A stretch of DNA of 64,000 bases from Pinus tabuliformis (lineage: Eukaryota > Streptophyta > Pinopsida > Pinales > Pinaceae), in NCBI GenBank assembly GCA_031772625.1, contig CM062808.1, forward strand, positions 478,265,655 through 478,329,654. Reading direction: 5' to 3'. Positions within the stretch are counted from its first letter, which is position 1, and each line of letters opens with the position of its first letter. Position numbers and translations under genes: made by a program. Shown here piece after piece: positions 47,901 to 57,897 of this stretch. The notes below the pieces were generated by a model. That model worked only from the letters and a program-made list of their open reading frames with translations. It was not told the DNA's origin and searched no databases.

Positions 47901-49259
47901 CTATTACTCATACCTTTACCATGAAGTATTCAAAGGCCCTTCTCTCCCATATGTCCAAGCCTTTGATGCCACAACATAGTCTTCTCTCCAGAGACCACTA
48001 GATTTTCTAATCCACTTTCAGGAACCATAGAACTGTTGCACACATCAACAATAGTGCTACCTTGCAACTTGTACAGAGTTCCAATCCGAACTCCCTGCAT
48101 TAATACCAATTCTCCCCAAACTATCTTGCAGGTATCCTTCTCGAACACTATTTTTACACTTGCATCATCTAGCTTGCTTACATAAATCAGATTTCTAGCC
48201 AATGCAGGAATATGTAGAACACCCAGAAGTGTTCTAACCCTTCTAACTTGCAACTTCAACTTTAATTTTCCACGACCAACGATTCTAGCCTTCCTATCAT
48301 CCCCTAAGAAGACATCACCACCATCGTATTTCTCATACTCGCAACACCACTCTCTATGGGGAGTGAAGTGAAATGATGCACCTGAGTCAATCAACCATGC
48401 CTCATGATCTGCATGTGTACTTGAAGAAGCCCAGTACACATCCCCACCTTCATCTGAGGTGGTTTTCGCCTCTGCAAAAGGAGCATCATCAGATCCATTT
48501 CCTTTGTTAGGGGCTTTATATTTATAGTCCCTTTTGTAGTGCCCTTCCTTTCTGCATTTCCAACACACCACCTTTACAGGTTTTCTTAGAGATTTAGAAC
48601 ACCCTCTAGATTTAGATCTCCCACTCGATGACTTATTTTTGTTTCTGTTCTGGGACCGTCCTTGTACAGATAAGGCATCACCATTTTGGCTCTCCATATT
48701 TTTCTGTCTCATCTCCTTCGTCACCAAGGATGAGATTATTTCATCAAACTGAAAGGTAGTTGCATTGCTACCCATTGTAATAACCAGACTATCCCACGAA
48801 TCTGGTAAGAGAAAAAAACAAACTAATGCACTTATCTTCATCTGAAATTTTGATATCTACAGATGATAACTAACTTACCACTATATTAAACGCATTCATA
48901 TGCTCTGTTATTGAGTCTCCATCTTTCATCCTCAGGTTATACAGCTTTTTCCGTAGGAATAGTTTATTCATCAGATACTTAGAATGGTACAAAGTCCCTA
49001 ACTTTTCCTACAAAGCCTTCACCGTAGCTTCCATTGATACATTCAGTAATATTGAATCTGAGACACACAATCGTATTGTGATCTTTGCCTTGCGATCCAA
49101 TTTCTTCCATTCTTCATCAGACACTCACGTTGGTTTAGTACCCAGATCTACCGCGATCCACTGATCTTTATCCACCAACAGATCCTCCATCTTGAGTTTC
49201 CACAACTCAAAACTTTGACCATTAAATTTCTTGATCTCTATCTTTCCACTGCTTGCCAT
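47901..49259 (-). pseudogene. Element F gag and protease
   Basis: Gag starts MASSGKIEIKKFNGQSFELW at 49259, a classical Copia start, with WIAVDLGTKP and LYHSKYLMNKLFLRKKLYNL inside. A zinc-knuckle stretch CWKCRKEGHYKRD lies near 48565. Protease follows at about 48420-48160 with EAWLIDSGASFHFTPHREWC, the DSGA catalytic box, and GVLHIPALARNLIYVSKL. Just before integrase, MLWHQRLGHMGEKGL is the usual GAG-pre-integrase motif. Fossil. Confidence 0.88.
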
Positions 49260-49368
49260 CTTCTTTCACCACCATAATCGATCCCGCAGATCTCCCACTG
49301 AACGGAGTCTACCATAGGCCCGAGCGAAACCCCTCAGTATTAAAGGCGTCCCCTTGAAGCCAAAAACA

Positions 49369-49380
49369 ACTCTGATACCA
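49369..49380 (-). other. Element F primer-binding site (Met-tRNA type)
   Basis: On the minus strand TGGTATCAGAGT, 11 of 12 matches to the initiator-Met primer site, two bases after the LTR end. Confidence 0.9.
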
Positions 49381-49382
49381 AA

Positions 49383-49632
49383 TGTAGGTTTTAACCTTGT
49401 ACAGAAATTACCTGCATATGAATTCTAGAACAAATAAAATAAACAATGCGAGAGCATAACACATATACAAATATATTTTCCCCTGGATCCCAAAACTGGG
49501 ACTACCAGCTTGATTTTTCACTATGTTCCTTTCAATGTTACAATACATATTTATACATGCCAAAGCATCCAATACCATGGACCGAAAACCATCGCGTCCA
49601 AAACCATGGACCAAATATAACACAACCCAACA
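49383..49632 (-). repeat. Element F 5' LTR
   Basis: 250 bp, TGTTGGGTTGTG to AACCTACA on the minus strand. Shorter than its partner because it lacks the GC-rich hairpin block. Confidence 0.9.
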
Positions 49633-50060
49633 CTCCTGAATCATAGATGAGGTCCAAGTCATTGATGAGATCATTATACAAAAAGAACTTGTGATTGTTG
49701 CTTTACTAGGTCTACCAAAGTCATGGCGCTCCTTTGCATCAGGAATTAGCAGTTGGAAAGAAACACCATCATTTGAAGAAATATGGAATGCATGCAGTCC
49801 AGAAGAAGCCCACATCTCATTAGCAAATAATAGGAAGGAAGAAGATCAGGACAACACCTCCAATTCATACTCCACTCATCACTAGAGGAAGGAAGGATAC
49901 AATAAATTCAAAGGACCAAAGCAAAGATTGAATGTTAAAATTATCATAATATGGGACATTAGAAGAGTTAATGTCCTGAAAATTCAAGGAATAAGAAAAG
50001 AGAAAGAGAACATCCTACTGTTGTTGATGAAGCTCCTCCAAACAAGAATAAGACTGAAGA
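49633..50060 (+). pseudogene. Element G Copia gag, second part
   Basis: Gag continues on the far side of element F with VIVALLGLPKSWRSFASGIS and TPSFEEIWNACSPEEAHISL, then a Lys/Arg/Asn-rich tail. 'L..LP.SW..F' is a standard Copia Gag signature. No zinc knuckle or pol follows. Confidence 0.72.
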
Positions 50061-51312
50061 ATCCGAAGTGAAAGACTTATTTTCTTAAGTCTCTTAGGAA
50101 TTCTATTAGTTACATGTCCTTTTACTTCAGGCTTTGTAATGTTCTCTTTTATTTTTTGATTTCTAGAGTTCATAGATCTAATATGTCTTGTTCTAATTCT
50201 TAAATTATTTTTGATAAGTTGTGGGTATCCCTCAGAAAGATTGGATTAAGAGGGAGCCTTCACCATTTTACCAAAATATAAGTATATTGCTCTTTGTTTC
50301 CTCTTTCATGTTTGATTTCCTCCATACATTTATATTTGTTTGTATTACATACTCATAATTATTTCTTTGTATTTTCCTTGGGAGGAAAGCTTGTAGAAAT
50401 ATATAAGGATTATGGCTAGATTAAGAGGGAGACTTCAAAAGAAAGACTTGAATCATGAAAGAACCTTTATTGCATAGAAAGTCCTTTAAAGAAGAAGCTA
50501 CCCTACAAAGTTTGTAAAAGAACAACTAATGGTATGCCTTAGAGTACAACATTTGTTTCAAGATTTTCTTCCTACAAAAGGTATGATCATTCTCTTTTAA
50601 AATTTGCATTATATTATTAACTCTCTTATGTCTAGGGTATTGAATCTTAAAGTTTCTTGTTAGGGTGATTAATATTTAGATTGAATCTACCCTTATCATA
50701 GCATCTCTTGTTGTTTGATAATTTTTTGAAACCCTAACATTTAGGGTTTACTGTAAAACCCTAGCCTTTTGATGCTTAGGGTATGCTAATAATGAACCCC
50801 AGTCTTCTTAGGGTTTGTTGATAAAGTTTAGATCTCATAATAAATTACGACTCTTTTTATGTTTAGGATTTTGGTAATGTTATGGTAAAACCCTAACCTT
50901 TTTAGGGTTTGGCGAATTAGGTTTTATGACAAAACCCTTGTGCTAGTCAATCCTAAGAATGAAAACTTGGGCATATGTGCTTCTACATAATTGAAATCCT
51001 AGCCAGGGCAAAATTTAGTACGTACCTAATTTTTGAAGTTTGATGTTTGCATCTAAGGGTTTATGATAAAATATAAGTAAGAGATTGATATAAGAAAATA
51101 TTAATGAAATCCTAGATATGGAATGCTAATATGCTATCTTGGTTATTGATATTCATAATTTAGTTTTATTAATGAAATCTAGGGTTTGTGACAAAACCCT
51201 AGTAGAATTTGACACAAAATTGTAGGGAATAATATTGAATCCCTAGATATAATGATTGCCAACTTGATTTAGTTGTTGGTATCTAAGACTTTAAAAGTCT
51301 CGTTGATGGAAT
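50061..51312. other. Gene-free AT-rich stretch with AAACCCTA motifs
   Basis: No coding sequence. From about 50640 to 51240 there are about ten AAACCCTA / TAGGGTTT motifs on both strands, often as facing pairs a few bases apart (for example ACCCTAAC near TTTAGGGTTT). These are telo-box-like motifs, not an array of telomere repeats. Probably the 3' part of element G. Confidence 0.5.
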
Positions 51313-51487
51313 TGTTGGGCGCGGGATCTCCCAAGGGCAGTTTTGGGGCTAAAAGCCCATATTTTGGTCCAATTTTGTAATCCAAATGTAAAGACTCCAC
51401 AAAGAGTCATAGGGTTGTCCACCCTTATTTTGAATATGTAATGTCGGTTGTAGAAGATCTACCCATGGTTCGTGGACCATGGGATTG

Positions 51488-51496
51488 TATAAATAG
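51488..51496 (+). promoter_or_regulatory. Element H LTR TATA box
   Basis: TATAAATAG, about 215 bases upstream of the AATAAA signal, the normal layout of a plant LTR promoter and polyadenylation region. Confidence 0.75.
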
Positions 51497-51703
51497 AGCC
51501 AAGTTCTAAGTAGTTAGAGGCATTACGAAATAAGATATGATGTATGAGAGATAGCTCTAAGTAGAAGTCTAAGTTTTGGGTCGTAGCGTTGGTAGAGGAT
51601 CTACAGCTGAGTGCGCAAAGGCCTAGAAGTCCGCAACTAAGTGCGCGGACCCCTGTAGTTGAGTGCGCAAGGCGAGTCGAGTCTGTAATTGTTCGAAATT
51701 ATC

Positions 51704-51709
51704 AATAAA
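51704..51709 (+). terminator. Element H LTR polyadenylation signal
   Basis: AATAAA downstream of the TATA box, marking the end of the R region in the 3' copy of the LTR. Confidence 0.5.
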
Positions 51710-52226
51710 GAGAAGTATTCTAAAATTTCTGTGTCTCTATTTCTTGTTTATGCATCTGTTATATTGGGTATAAATTTCACTTATAATGCTTATATGATGT
51801 GCGAATGTATGTAATTATGTTGGATAAGTGACTGCAAGTAGGAACATCTCTTTACGCGAAGCTAACTAAGATCTGATAATAAAACACTTAGCATAGTTAG
51901 GAAGATATTACAGTTCGCTGCCTTAGCAACACGAAGGACTTCAGCCCCTGGTTAGGGTTGCGCATAAGATGATTGTACCCTTTCATGAATGTAATGAAGG
52001 GTAGAACAAAGAGTTAAGCAACCTGCATGAAGGTAGGTATAACTGGAATAAAACAACATCACATTCATCTCAAGGGTGCGAAAAATTGGTTCCAGCATCC
52101 CCCCATACTACTTCGGGTGAGACTTCAATCTGTGTTCCACAAGCTAATGTGGAAAGGGCCAGTAGTGTAGGGATTTTTTTGGCTAACTAACATTGAACCT
52201 GGGTCAAGGCCCCACAAGCCAAAAAA

Positions 52227-52245
52227 TGGTTCCGTTGTTGGGACT
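52227..52245 (+). other. Element H primer-binding site (Asp-tRNA type)
   Basis: TGGTTCCGTTGTTGGGACT resembles the Asp-tRNA primer site TGGCGCCGTTGCCGGGGAT with scattered differences. Position right after the LTR supports it. Confidence 0.65.
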
Positions 52246-52990
52246 GGAATCTACATAGAGATGTGTGATGTCGTATCACTGGAATCCAACTAAGAAATAA
52301 ATCTAAGGCTGGTTGGATAGAAGGATTCACGAGTTCACGGTACAAGAAAATAGAAACCCGTGACTATCAAAAGAACAGTGGTTGGATCGATACCTGTATA
52401 TGAAGTTCCATGAAATCTTTTTCACCTACTTCCCTACTAAGCTATACGAGTGGATCGCGAAGCTAGCAAATAGCCAAGGGAGGTGGAAACTTGACGGTCC
52501 TATTGTGTGTACACCAGAGCTAGTGCGAAGATTGGAAGCATTAGGGGATAAGATCGCATGCTGTCGACCATTGGATCGATCGCATCATAGGAGGATTTGT
52601 TACTCAATTTGCGGTCGACACCTCAGTCAGCTATAGTGAGGCGGAGTGATGATTTTTCAAAGTATCACGAGGTAAGTACGTAAAATCTTTGAATACTTGG
52701 ATTAAAATGTTGTTCTGCAAAAGACGGGTTATGTAACTACCTTGATGTTTGGGACTACACAAAGTGGAAAAAGTTACAGAAACAAAGGAAATAAGGGTTC
52801 GGAGTATAGCTTCTTAATTTCACCTCCACAAGGGGATGAAGAAGGGATATCAAAGGTCTCTCTCTAAAGTGATATTCAGTTGATAAGACAAGGGTTTCCG
52901 TGAATACCACCTCCACCCACACCATCTTCGTCTTCACCGCCATCACCTCCAACTTCACCCGTACAACTTGTACCACCACCGTGATTCAGT
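52246..52990 (+). other. Element H leader with an upstream open stretch
   Basis: Between primer site and gag. The part 52382-52636 reads open (MDRYLYMKFHEIFFTYFPTK, EWIAKLANSQGRWKLDG) and may be an N-terminal extension of gag or an upstream reading frame as in Ogre/Tat relatives. The part 52860-52980 is Pro/Ser-coding and low in complexity. Confidence 0.45.
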
Positions 52991-53563
52991 ATGGAAAACA
53001 CAGTGAAGTTGTCTTTGTTCAAAGGTTTGGGAAATGAGGATCCAGACCAATTATGGTTCGTTGTAAGGGTTGTATGGGAAGCTCAAGGTGTTATAGATGA
53101 CCATACGATGACAGTGACACTGGTTAGTGCTCTACAGGATCGCACGCTGACCTGGTATATTAAGTACTCCAATGATAACCCGAATGCGGGAGTAGCAGAC
53201 ATCAAAGCAACACTAAATAGGGAATTTAGTAGGCCTAAGTCCGAGTCATAGTCGATTATGGGATTCAAAGAAATCACTATGCGACCAAGTGAGACACCAT
53301 AGGAATTGGATCAAAGATTGAGGTTTCAAATCCATGAAGCCAATATGAATTTGATAGATGGACAACATCGCGAGTGGTTTGTGGCTTCGCTACTACCCCA
53401 CTTAAGGAGTGCACATTCACAGCTGAAGCTAACAACTCAAGTAGAGGCCTTGGAGATTGCCATGAGACTACATGAGACTCTGATGCAAGATCATAATCTA
53501 GGAGTTCAGCATATCCATGCGCAGCTACAGAATATGTGCCTTGAGATGCAAAGTCTGAAGTAG
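52991..53563 (+). pseudogene. Element H gag capsid-like domain
   Basis: MENTVKLSLFKGLGNEDPDQ, LVSALQDRTLTWYIKYSNDN, ATLNREFSRPKSES, then SETP and LDQRLRFQIHEANMNLIDGQ, SLLPHLRSAHSQLKLTTQVE. A Ty3/gypsy Gag domain ending in a helical stretch before the zinc knuckles. Fossil with a few breaks. Confidence 0.8.
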
Positions 53564-53583
53564 GACATGAAGTTCGACAAGAG

Positions 53584-54183
53584 GTGCGAGAGGAAGTATG
53601 GTGTTTGAAATGCAAGAGTCAGGGACATGACAAAGAACACTGCCTGGTCTTTAAAAATTACCTTGTAGGAGGAGGACCGATGCCTTTAAGGCTAGAAGCT
53701 CAAGCAGGACCTAGCGCGATGCCTGCTTTATGGTGCGTTATCTGTCAAGTAGCCGGAAAGCATGCCACAAATAACTGCCACTTGCTACAGAAGTATGTGC
53801 AAATGTCGCAATAATTGTTCTGCAACTTTTGAAGGTCGGTAGGACATGATGAGCGTACCTGCAGGAGCTATGAATTGATGATGGATAGAACTCCAACCTA
53901 TAGGGTTCAGGCCAAAATGTAGCCCCTTGACCAGAATGCAGGGATGTCGTGGATAGGATTTCAGGGGCGCAGGCGAGGCCGAGGTAGAGGAGGACCTAGT
54001 AGAGGTCGCAAACAATTGATTTTCTACAATTGTGGAGGGCCAGGACAGTATGCTCGTGATTGCACTAATCCAATGTGCCTATTGTGCAAGTATTACACGT
54101 TGTTTGATCATGAAACAGAATATTGTCCTAAGATGATAGCTAGGATACGTGACAAAGGGGCGCTACCACCTCCCTCGACTTAG
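53584..54183 (+). pseudogene. Element H gag zinc-knuckle array with RGG-like stretch
   Basis: Five knuckle-like modules in a row: CLKCKSQGHDKEHC, CVICQVAGKHATNNC, one near 53818-53870 (SVGHDERTC), CGGPGQYARDC and CLLCKYYTLFDHETEYC. Between the third and fourth lies an Arg/Gly-rich stretch, GRRRGRGRGGPSRGRKQ, like an RNA-binding RGG box. Most plant Gag proteins have one or two knuckles. In the family this part binds RNA. Fossil. Confidence 0.78.
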
Positions 54184-54192
54184 AACCTGTAG

Positions 54193-54950
54193 ATGATGAG
54201 GTCTGAGCTGCGTGAGGAAGACCCGAACGTAAATATAGTCCTCCGGAGTGGAATTGCAATGGGGGATGACAAGGGGAAACAACCAGAAGATAGTACATGG
54301 GTTTGCAAAGCCTTGATGAAAGAGGCCGAGTTCGATTTGGAGCGCGCTCATGAAGCATTCATGGAAGCTAAGAAGAGCTTCGCTGAGGCTTCCACTTCAG
54401 GAAGCAAGGATAAGCCTGAGCCGGAGATGGACCCCTCTATGCTCACAACTTTCTAGAAACCTGTATGAAATTACTGCACGACATTAAGGCTGTGAAAGGG
54501 TTACAAGAACTTATCAATAGATGTGTTGGGACTGTGCCAGGTGAACCACATGTAGTCCGTAAGATCGGAAATCATAAGACAAGGACGGGGTGTGAAATGA
54601 GACTCACCGCGTAGATTAGAGAATACAAAATGGATCAAGTCATTCCGAATTTGGGATAAGATACGAATGTTCTATTGAAGAAAACATGGGAGTGAATAGG
54701 GAGATCTATGTTGCAATGGTCTCCAATTCAGCTAAGGATGGTGAATCAGCAGAAAATAATACCCATGGGGTGGCTGCAGGGAGTGACCATGGATATTGAG
54801 GGAGCGAGTGTGCTGACAGATTTTGAAGTAATAGAGATTGTTGATGACAGCAATTCCTACCCCGCGCTCTTGGTAATTGACTGGGCTAATGATATGAACG
54901 GGGTAATCAATCTAAAGAAGTGAAATATGATCTTTGAGAGGAAATCATTG
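54193..54950 (+). pseudogene. Element H protease region
   Basis: A helical linker (FDLERAHEAFMEAKKSFAEA) leads to the protease-type segment at about 54590-54923, with WSPIQLRMVNQQKIIPMGWL, GVTMDIEGASVLTDFEVIEI and YPALLVIDWANDMNGVINLK. 'G.L..V...IEG......F.VI.I......YPALLGIDWA' is the protease end of this Tat family. Fossil. Confidence 0.75.
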
Positions 54951-55052
54951 CGCGTCATAATACCCCTGGATCTTGCTGAAGGATAGCGCTACACATAACC
55001 AATCCATGATTACGAGAGTGATGATGATCTGGACTGCATCTATAAGATCACA

Positions 55053-55760
55053 ATGCGAGACCAAGGCTGGGTGAATCCCACTGTGGATGGATGGATCACA
55101 TGGGATTGTGAGATTTCTTGCACTTCAGACTCCGATGAAGAAATAGAACGTTGGCAGAATCTGTTACATGAGGTAACTACGCTAAATTGCAACATGATGA
55201 CTCGGTTGCTGCACTGTGTATCATCAAAGGTAAGAAATCTGCCTATTTATGATGGTCTAAATGAGGTAGATATCTTTTTGGGTGCATTTGAAAGGGAGGT
55301 GTTAGAAAAGCAATGCTTCCAGGCCTTGGATTGGGCACTATGCGCTATGCCCACAATATGTTGGGGTACACACAAGGGGAGTTTTGATGATTGGCACGAA
55401 TGTAGGAAAATGATGTGAACACGATATGGGAAGCCTAAGATGCGACTGACAGACAAGTACGATGAGAAGAATGATCCGTGCACACATTTGGCCAAATGGA
55501 CGTAGGCTTATGGAGAAAAGCCACAACCTGAGTGGGTTTACCTATTATGTCATACCCTGGATGTTATCCCAATGAATTGGTATGTAGAAACAGAGGTTCA
55601 CCATGGGACAGGTGAATGGGATATCCTATGCAAGGGATTCATGATGACATTTAGTTTTGAGGATGGGTTTGACAGTATTGATGAAGCGCTACAAGAGGTG
55701 AAAGTAACCATCTTTAGGATACCGCAGGATCCTTTAGACTTGATGTAGTCTAAATGGGCT
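55053..55760 (+). pseudogene. Element H second gag-like domain between protease and RT
   Basis: After an acidic linker (DSDEEIERWQNLLHEVTTLN) comes YDGLNEVDIFLGAFEREVLE, FQALDWALCAMPTICWGTHK and GSFDDWHECRKMM, then LDVIPMNWYVETEVHHGTGE and DSIDEALQEVKVTIFRIPQD. The pattern 'F..AFE......F..LDWAL..TP..WWGTH...F.DW' is that of a Gag capsid domain, here on the pol side of protease. It recurs in this element family. Role unknown. Confidence 0.6.
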
Positions 55761-55919
55761 ACTCAACTGAGTCACACGCTAGAATGTTATAATGTAACTG
55801 CTGAAGAAGAGGACGAGGATCCGCGGAAGATTAACATTCTAGAAACAGAAGGCCACTGCGCGGTTCAGGGACCACAGATTGAGAACCTTGATATAACCGT
55901 GCCAGTGAAAACTAGATAG

Positions 55920-56435
55920 GTGAACATTGGTACAGAGGCAGAACCCAAGTTCGCGAAGATTGGAGACTACTGGGATGACACGATGGTGGATAAGGTCACT
56001 AAATTACTTCGCGAATATCAGGACTTATTCCCTACCATATTTACAGATTTGAAAGGAATAATCAAAGCCCTGGGAGTGATGAAGATCACGCTAAATCCTG
56101 ACGCGAAGCTAGTTAAGCAGAGGCCTTACCGCCTAAATCCAAAATACAAGGAGAAGGTCTGCTTAGAGCTAGACAAAATGCTAGCAATAGGCATCATTGA
56201 GCCTGTGGAAGAATCCGATTGGGTAAGCCCCATGGTGGTGCAAGAGAAGAAGCAAAAGGATGAAATAAGGATATGTGTGGATCTCAGAAAACTGAATGAT
56301 GCTTATGTGCATGATCCTTTCCCAACTCCATTCACGGATGAAGTGTTGGACAATGTAGGTGGCCAAGAAGCATACTCCTTCACTGATGGGTTCTCTGGGT
56401 ACCACCAAATCAAAATCACACCAGAGGATAGAAGC
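55920..56435 (+). pseudogene. Element H reverse transcriptase, first part
   Basis: LREYQDLFPTIFTDLKGIIK, QRPYRLNPKYKEKVCLELDK, GIIEPVEESDWVSPMVVQEK, EIRICVDLRKLNDAYVHDPF and AYSFTDGFSGYHQIKITPED, the fingers and first palm motifs. Broken off by insert D; the palm motif continues at 60815. Confidence 0.85.
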
Positions 56436-56819
56436 TGTTAGCGCTTGAAATTTCACCTCAGGCTGAGAAAGGCAAACCTCAAGGCAACATCAAACCATTT
56501 AGCCTCATAGCTAGCCCTACGGGGCAGGAGAAGGCTCTCTCCAGTCTATCTCGGTAAAATCTTCAATAGATGAGATGACCAATAAGGTAACACTGATATT
56601 AGGCTAGTAAACTGATCAAAGAGTTTGATTTGGGGTTTTTTTGGGTTTTTGGTGGCAAATTGAGGAGAGGGCAATTTTGGGTGCGGGGATTGGACACAGT
56701 TTCTGCAGGGGGTTCCTTGGGGCGAGGTAGGAGATAATGTTGATGCCTTTAACTGAGGTGGATGGTCAGGAATGAAAGATGAAGAGCTAAAGAGAGCAAA
56801 CAATAACTTTGAATTCTCT

Positions 56820-57897
56820 TTAGACAGAAGAAAACATTGAAATTAAACAAACTTAAAAGCAGAGCATGGCAAGCATGAATTCTTACTTTAACACTTCATT
56901 TGTTTAATGTGCAGAAGTAAAAGAAAGGAAATGAATCACATAACAAGCTTACAAGTACATTGAGAAACACACCATCAACACATGAGTCCACAAGAATCCC
57001 AAAGAGGACTGCAAAACCCTGGTCTTCCTTAGCCAAAAATTGCAGAGATACAGTGAATAATACAATGATAGCTTCTCCCTCAAGAGTCCAACCATGAAAA
57101 TGAGCAAGAAAGTACATAATATAGATGATCTAACCTCTTTCCCTGTCTCCATGGGTCGAGCTCACTATCCTAGGAGCTGTTTCAACCACTTCTAAACTAA
57201 GCACTACAAACTAGGCAGTCAAAACAACTTGCCTCTATAAACTTAGAAACCAATTCATTCATTTAATATTTACCCTTTTCATGAATGGATGTTCTAGAAG
57301 TGTTACATAAGAGTAAAAGTGTCTAAAAAGTACAATAATTACATCAAAGAGGATCACATTTCATCCCAAAAAGTCAAACTGAGTCAAATCTGCGTTTTCT
57401 GGGCTGTACAGTGCATTTTTGAAAAAATCTGCCTGACGGGTCGCGCGCCCTTGCCTGACGGGTTGCGCGCCTTTGGAGCCATCTTTGGGGCACTTGAAGG
57501 TGGCCAAATTGAGCAAGAGTAGGCTTGTTGGAAAGGTATATGAGTCTACTTTCCAACCCAACTAGATTTTTTTAATTTGGAGTTCATTTGCCCTGTCAAA
57601 AATCAAATCTCCCAAGACTGCTTTCTGCAATTCAAAAAAGTGGCAGAAAGTCAATTTTTGCTAGTTTTTTGACTTTCTGGAGGCCCAAAACTTCACCAAA
57701 TCTCAAGTCCATCCATGAGCATGTGTAACTTTGCCTGAAAAATCTGGAAATGTTGAGTTTTTGTCAAATGGAGTTGCCATGATGAAGGGTCGCGCGGGGG
57801 GTGAGACCCGTTAATGTGAAAAACCTGCAAATTGCCTGAAAATGCCAAAATTCACCCAAAATTCTCAAAATTTCTTGGGATTTGTGCTGTGGCTAGG
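56820..57897 (-). other. Insert D part downstream of the accessory gene
   Basis: No gene. Contains two GACGGGT[C/T]GCGCGCC motifs (about 57434-57470), a further partial one near 57785, and TTGGAAAGGTATATGAGTC followed by ACTTTCCAACC (57528-57557), a stem-loop often met in plant LTR-element 3' regions. Confidence 0.45.

Larger units (their letters stand above)
44806..49632 (-). mobile_element. Element F: full-length Ty1/Copia retrotransposon fossil
   Basis: 4.8 kb, inserted in element G's gag with a 5-bp target duplication CTCCC (44801-44805) / CTCCT (49633-49637). LTR lengths are 483 bp (left, 3') and 250 bp (right, 5'). Read right to left: LTR, Met-tRNA primer site, gag, protease, integrase, RT, RNase H, purine tract (AAGTGGGAGAA), LTR. 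Integrase before RT identifies Copia. The alignable LTR parts differ at about 8% by eye, suggesting tens of millions of years at conifer rates. Broken, with roughly ten breaks. Confidence 0.92.
43376..51312 (+). mobile_element. Element G: Copia-type element with gag, split by element F
   Basis: Plus-strand element: 5' LTR (about 43376-44283), Met-tRNA-like primer site, gag in two parts either side of element F, then about 1.2 kb with no pol and two purine tracts (GATTAAGAGGGAG near 50245 and 50430). It cuts element C on its left and is met by element H's 5' LTR at 51313. Its 3' LTR is not recognised. It may be a gag-only derivative or be continued beyond H. Left and right limits are approximate. 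Confidence 0.55.
51313..52216 (+). repeat. Element H 5' LTR
   Basis: About 0.9 kb from TGTTGGGCGCGGG to GGCCCCACA. Contains a TATA box TATAAATAG (51488-51496), AATAAA (51704-51709) and three near-repeats of TGAGTGCGCAAGG-type sequence (about 51609-51675). The exact 3' end is uncertain by a few bases. Confidence 0.75.

Noticed and set aside
50640-51240. Interstitial telomere repeat
   Set aside because: Motifs are not tandem and occur in both orientations with unrelated spacers.
57361-57561. Reading frames with repeated ARP/RDP phrases near 57.4 and 59.9-60.1 kb
   Set aside because: They simply translate the GACGGGTCGCGC motifs; positions fall in untranslated parts of the accessory transcript.
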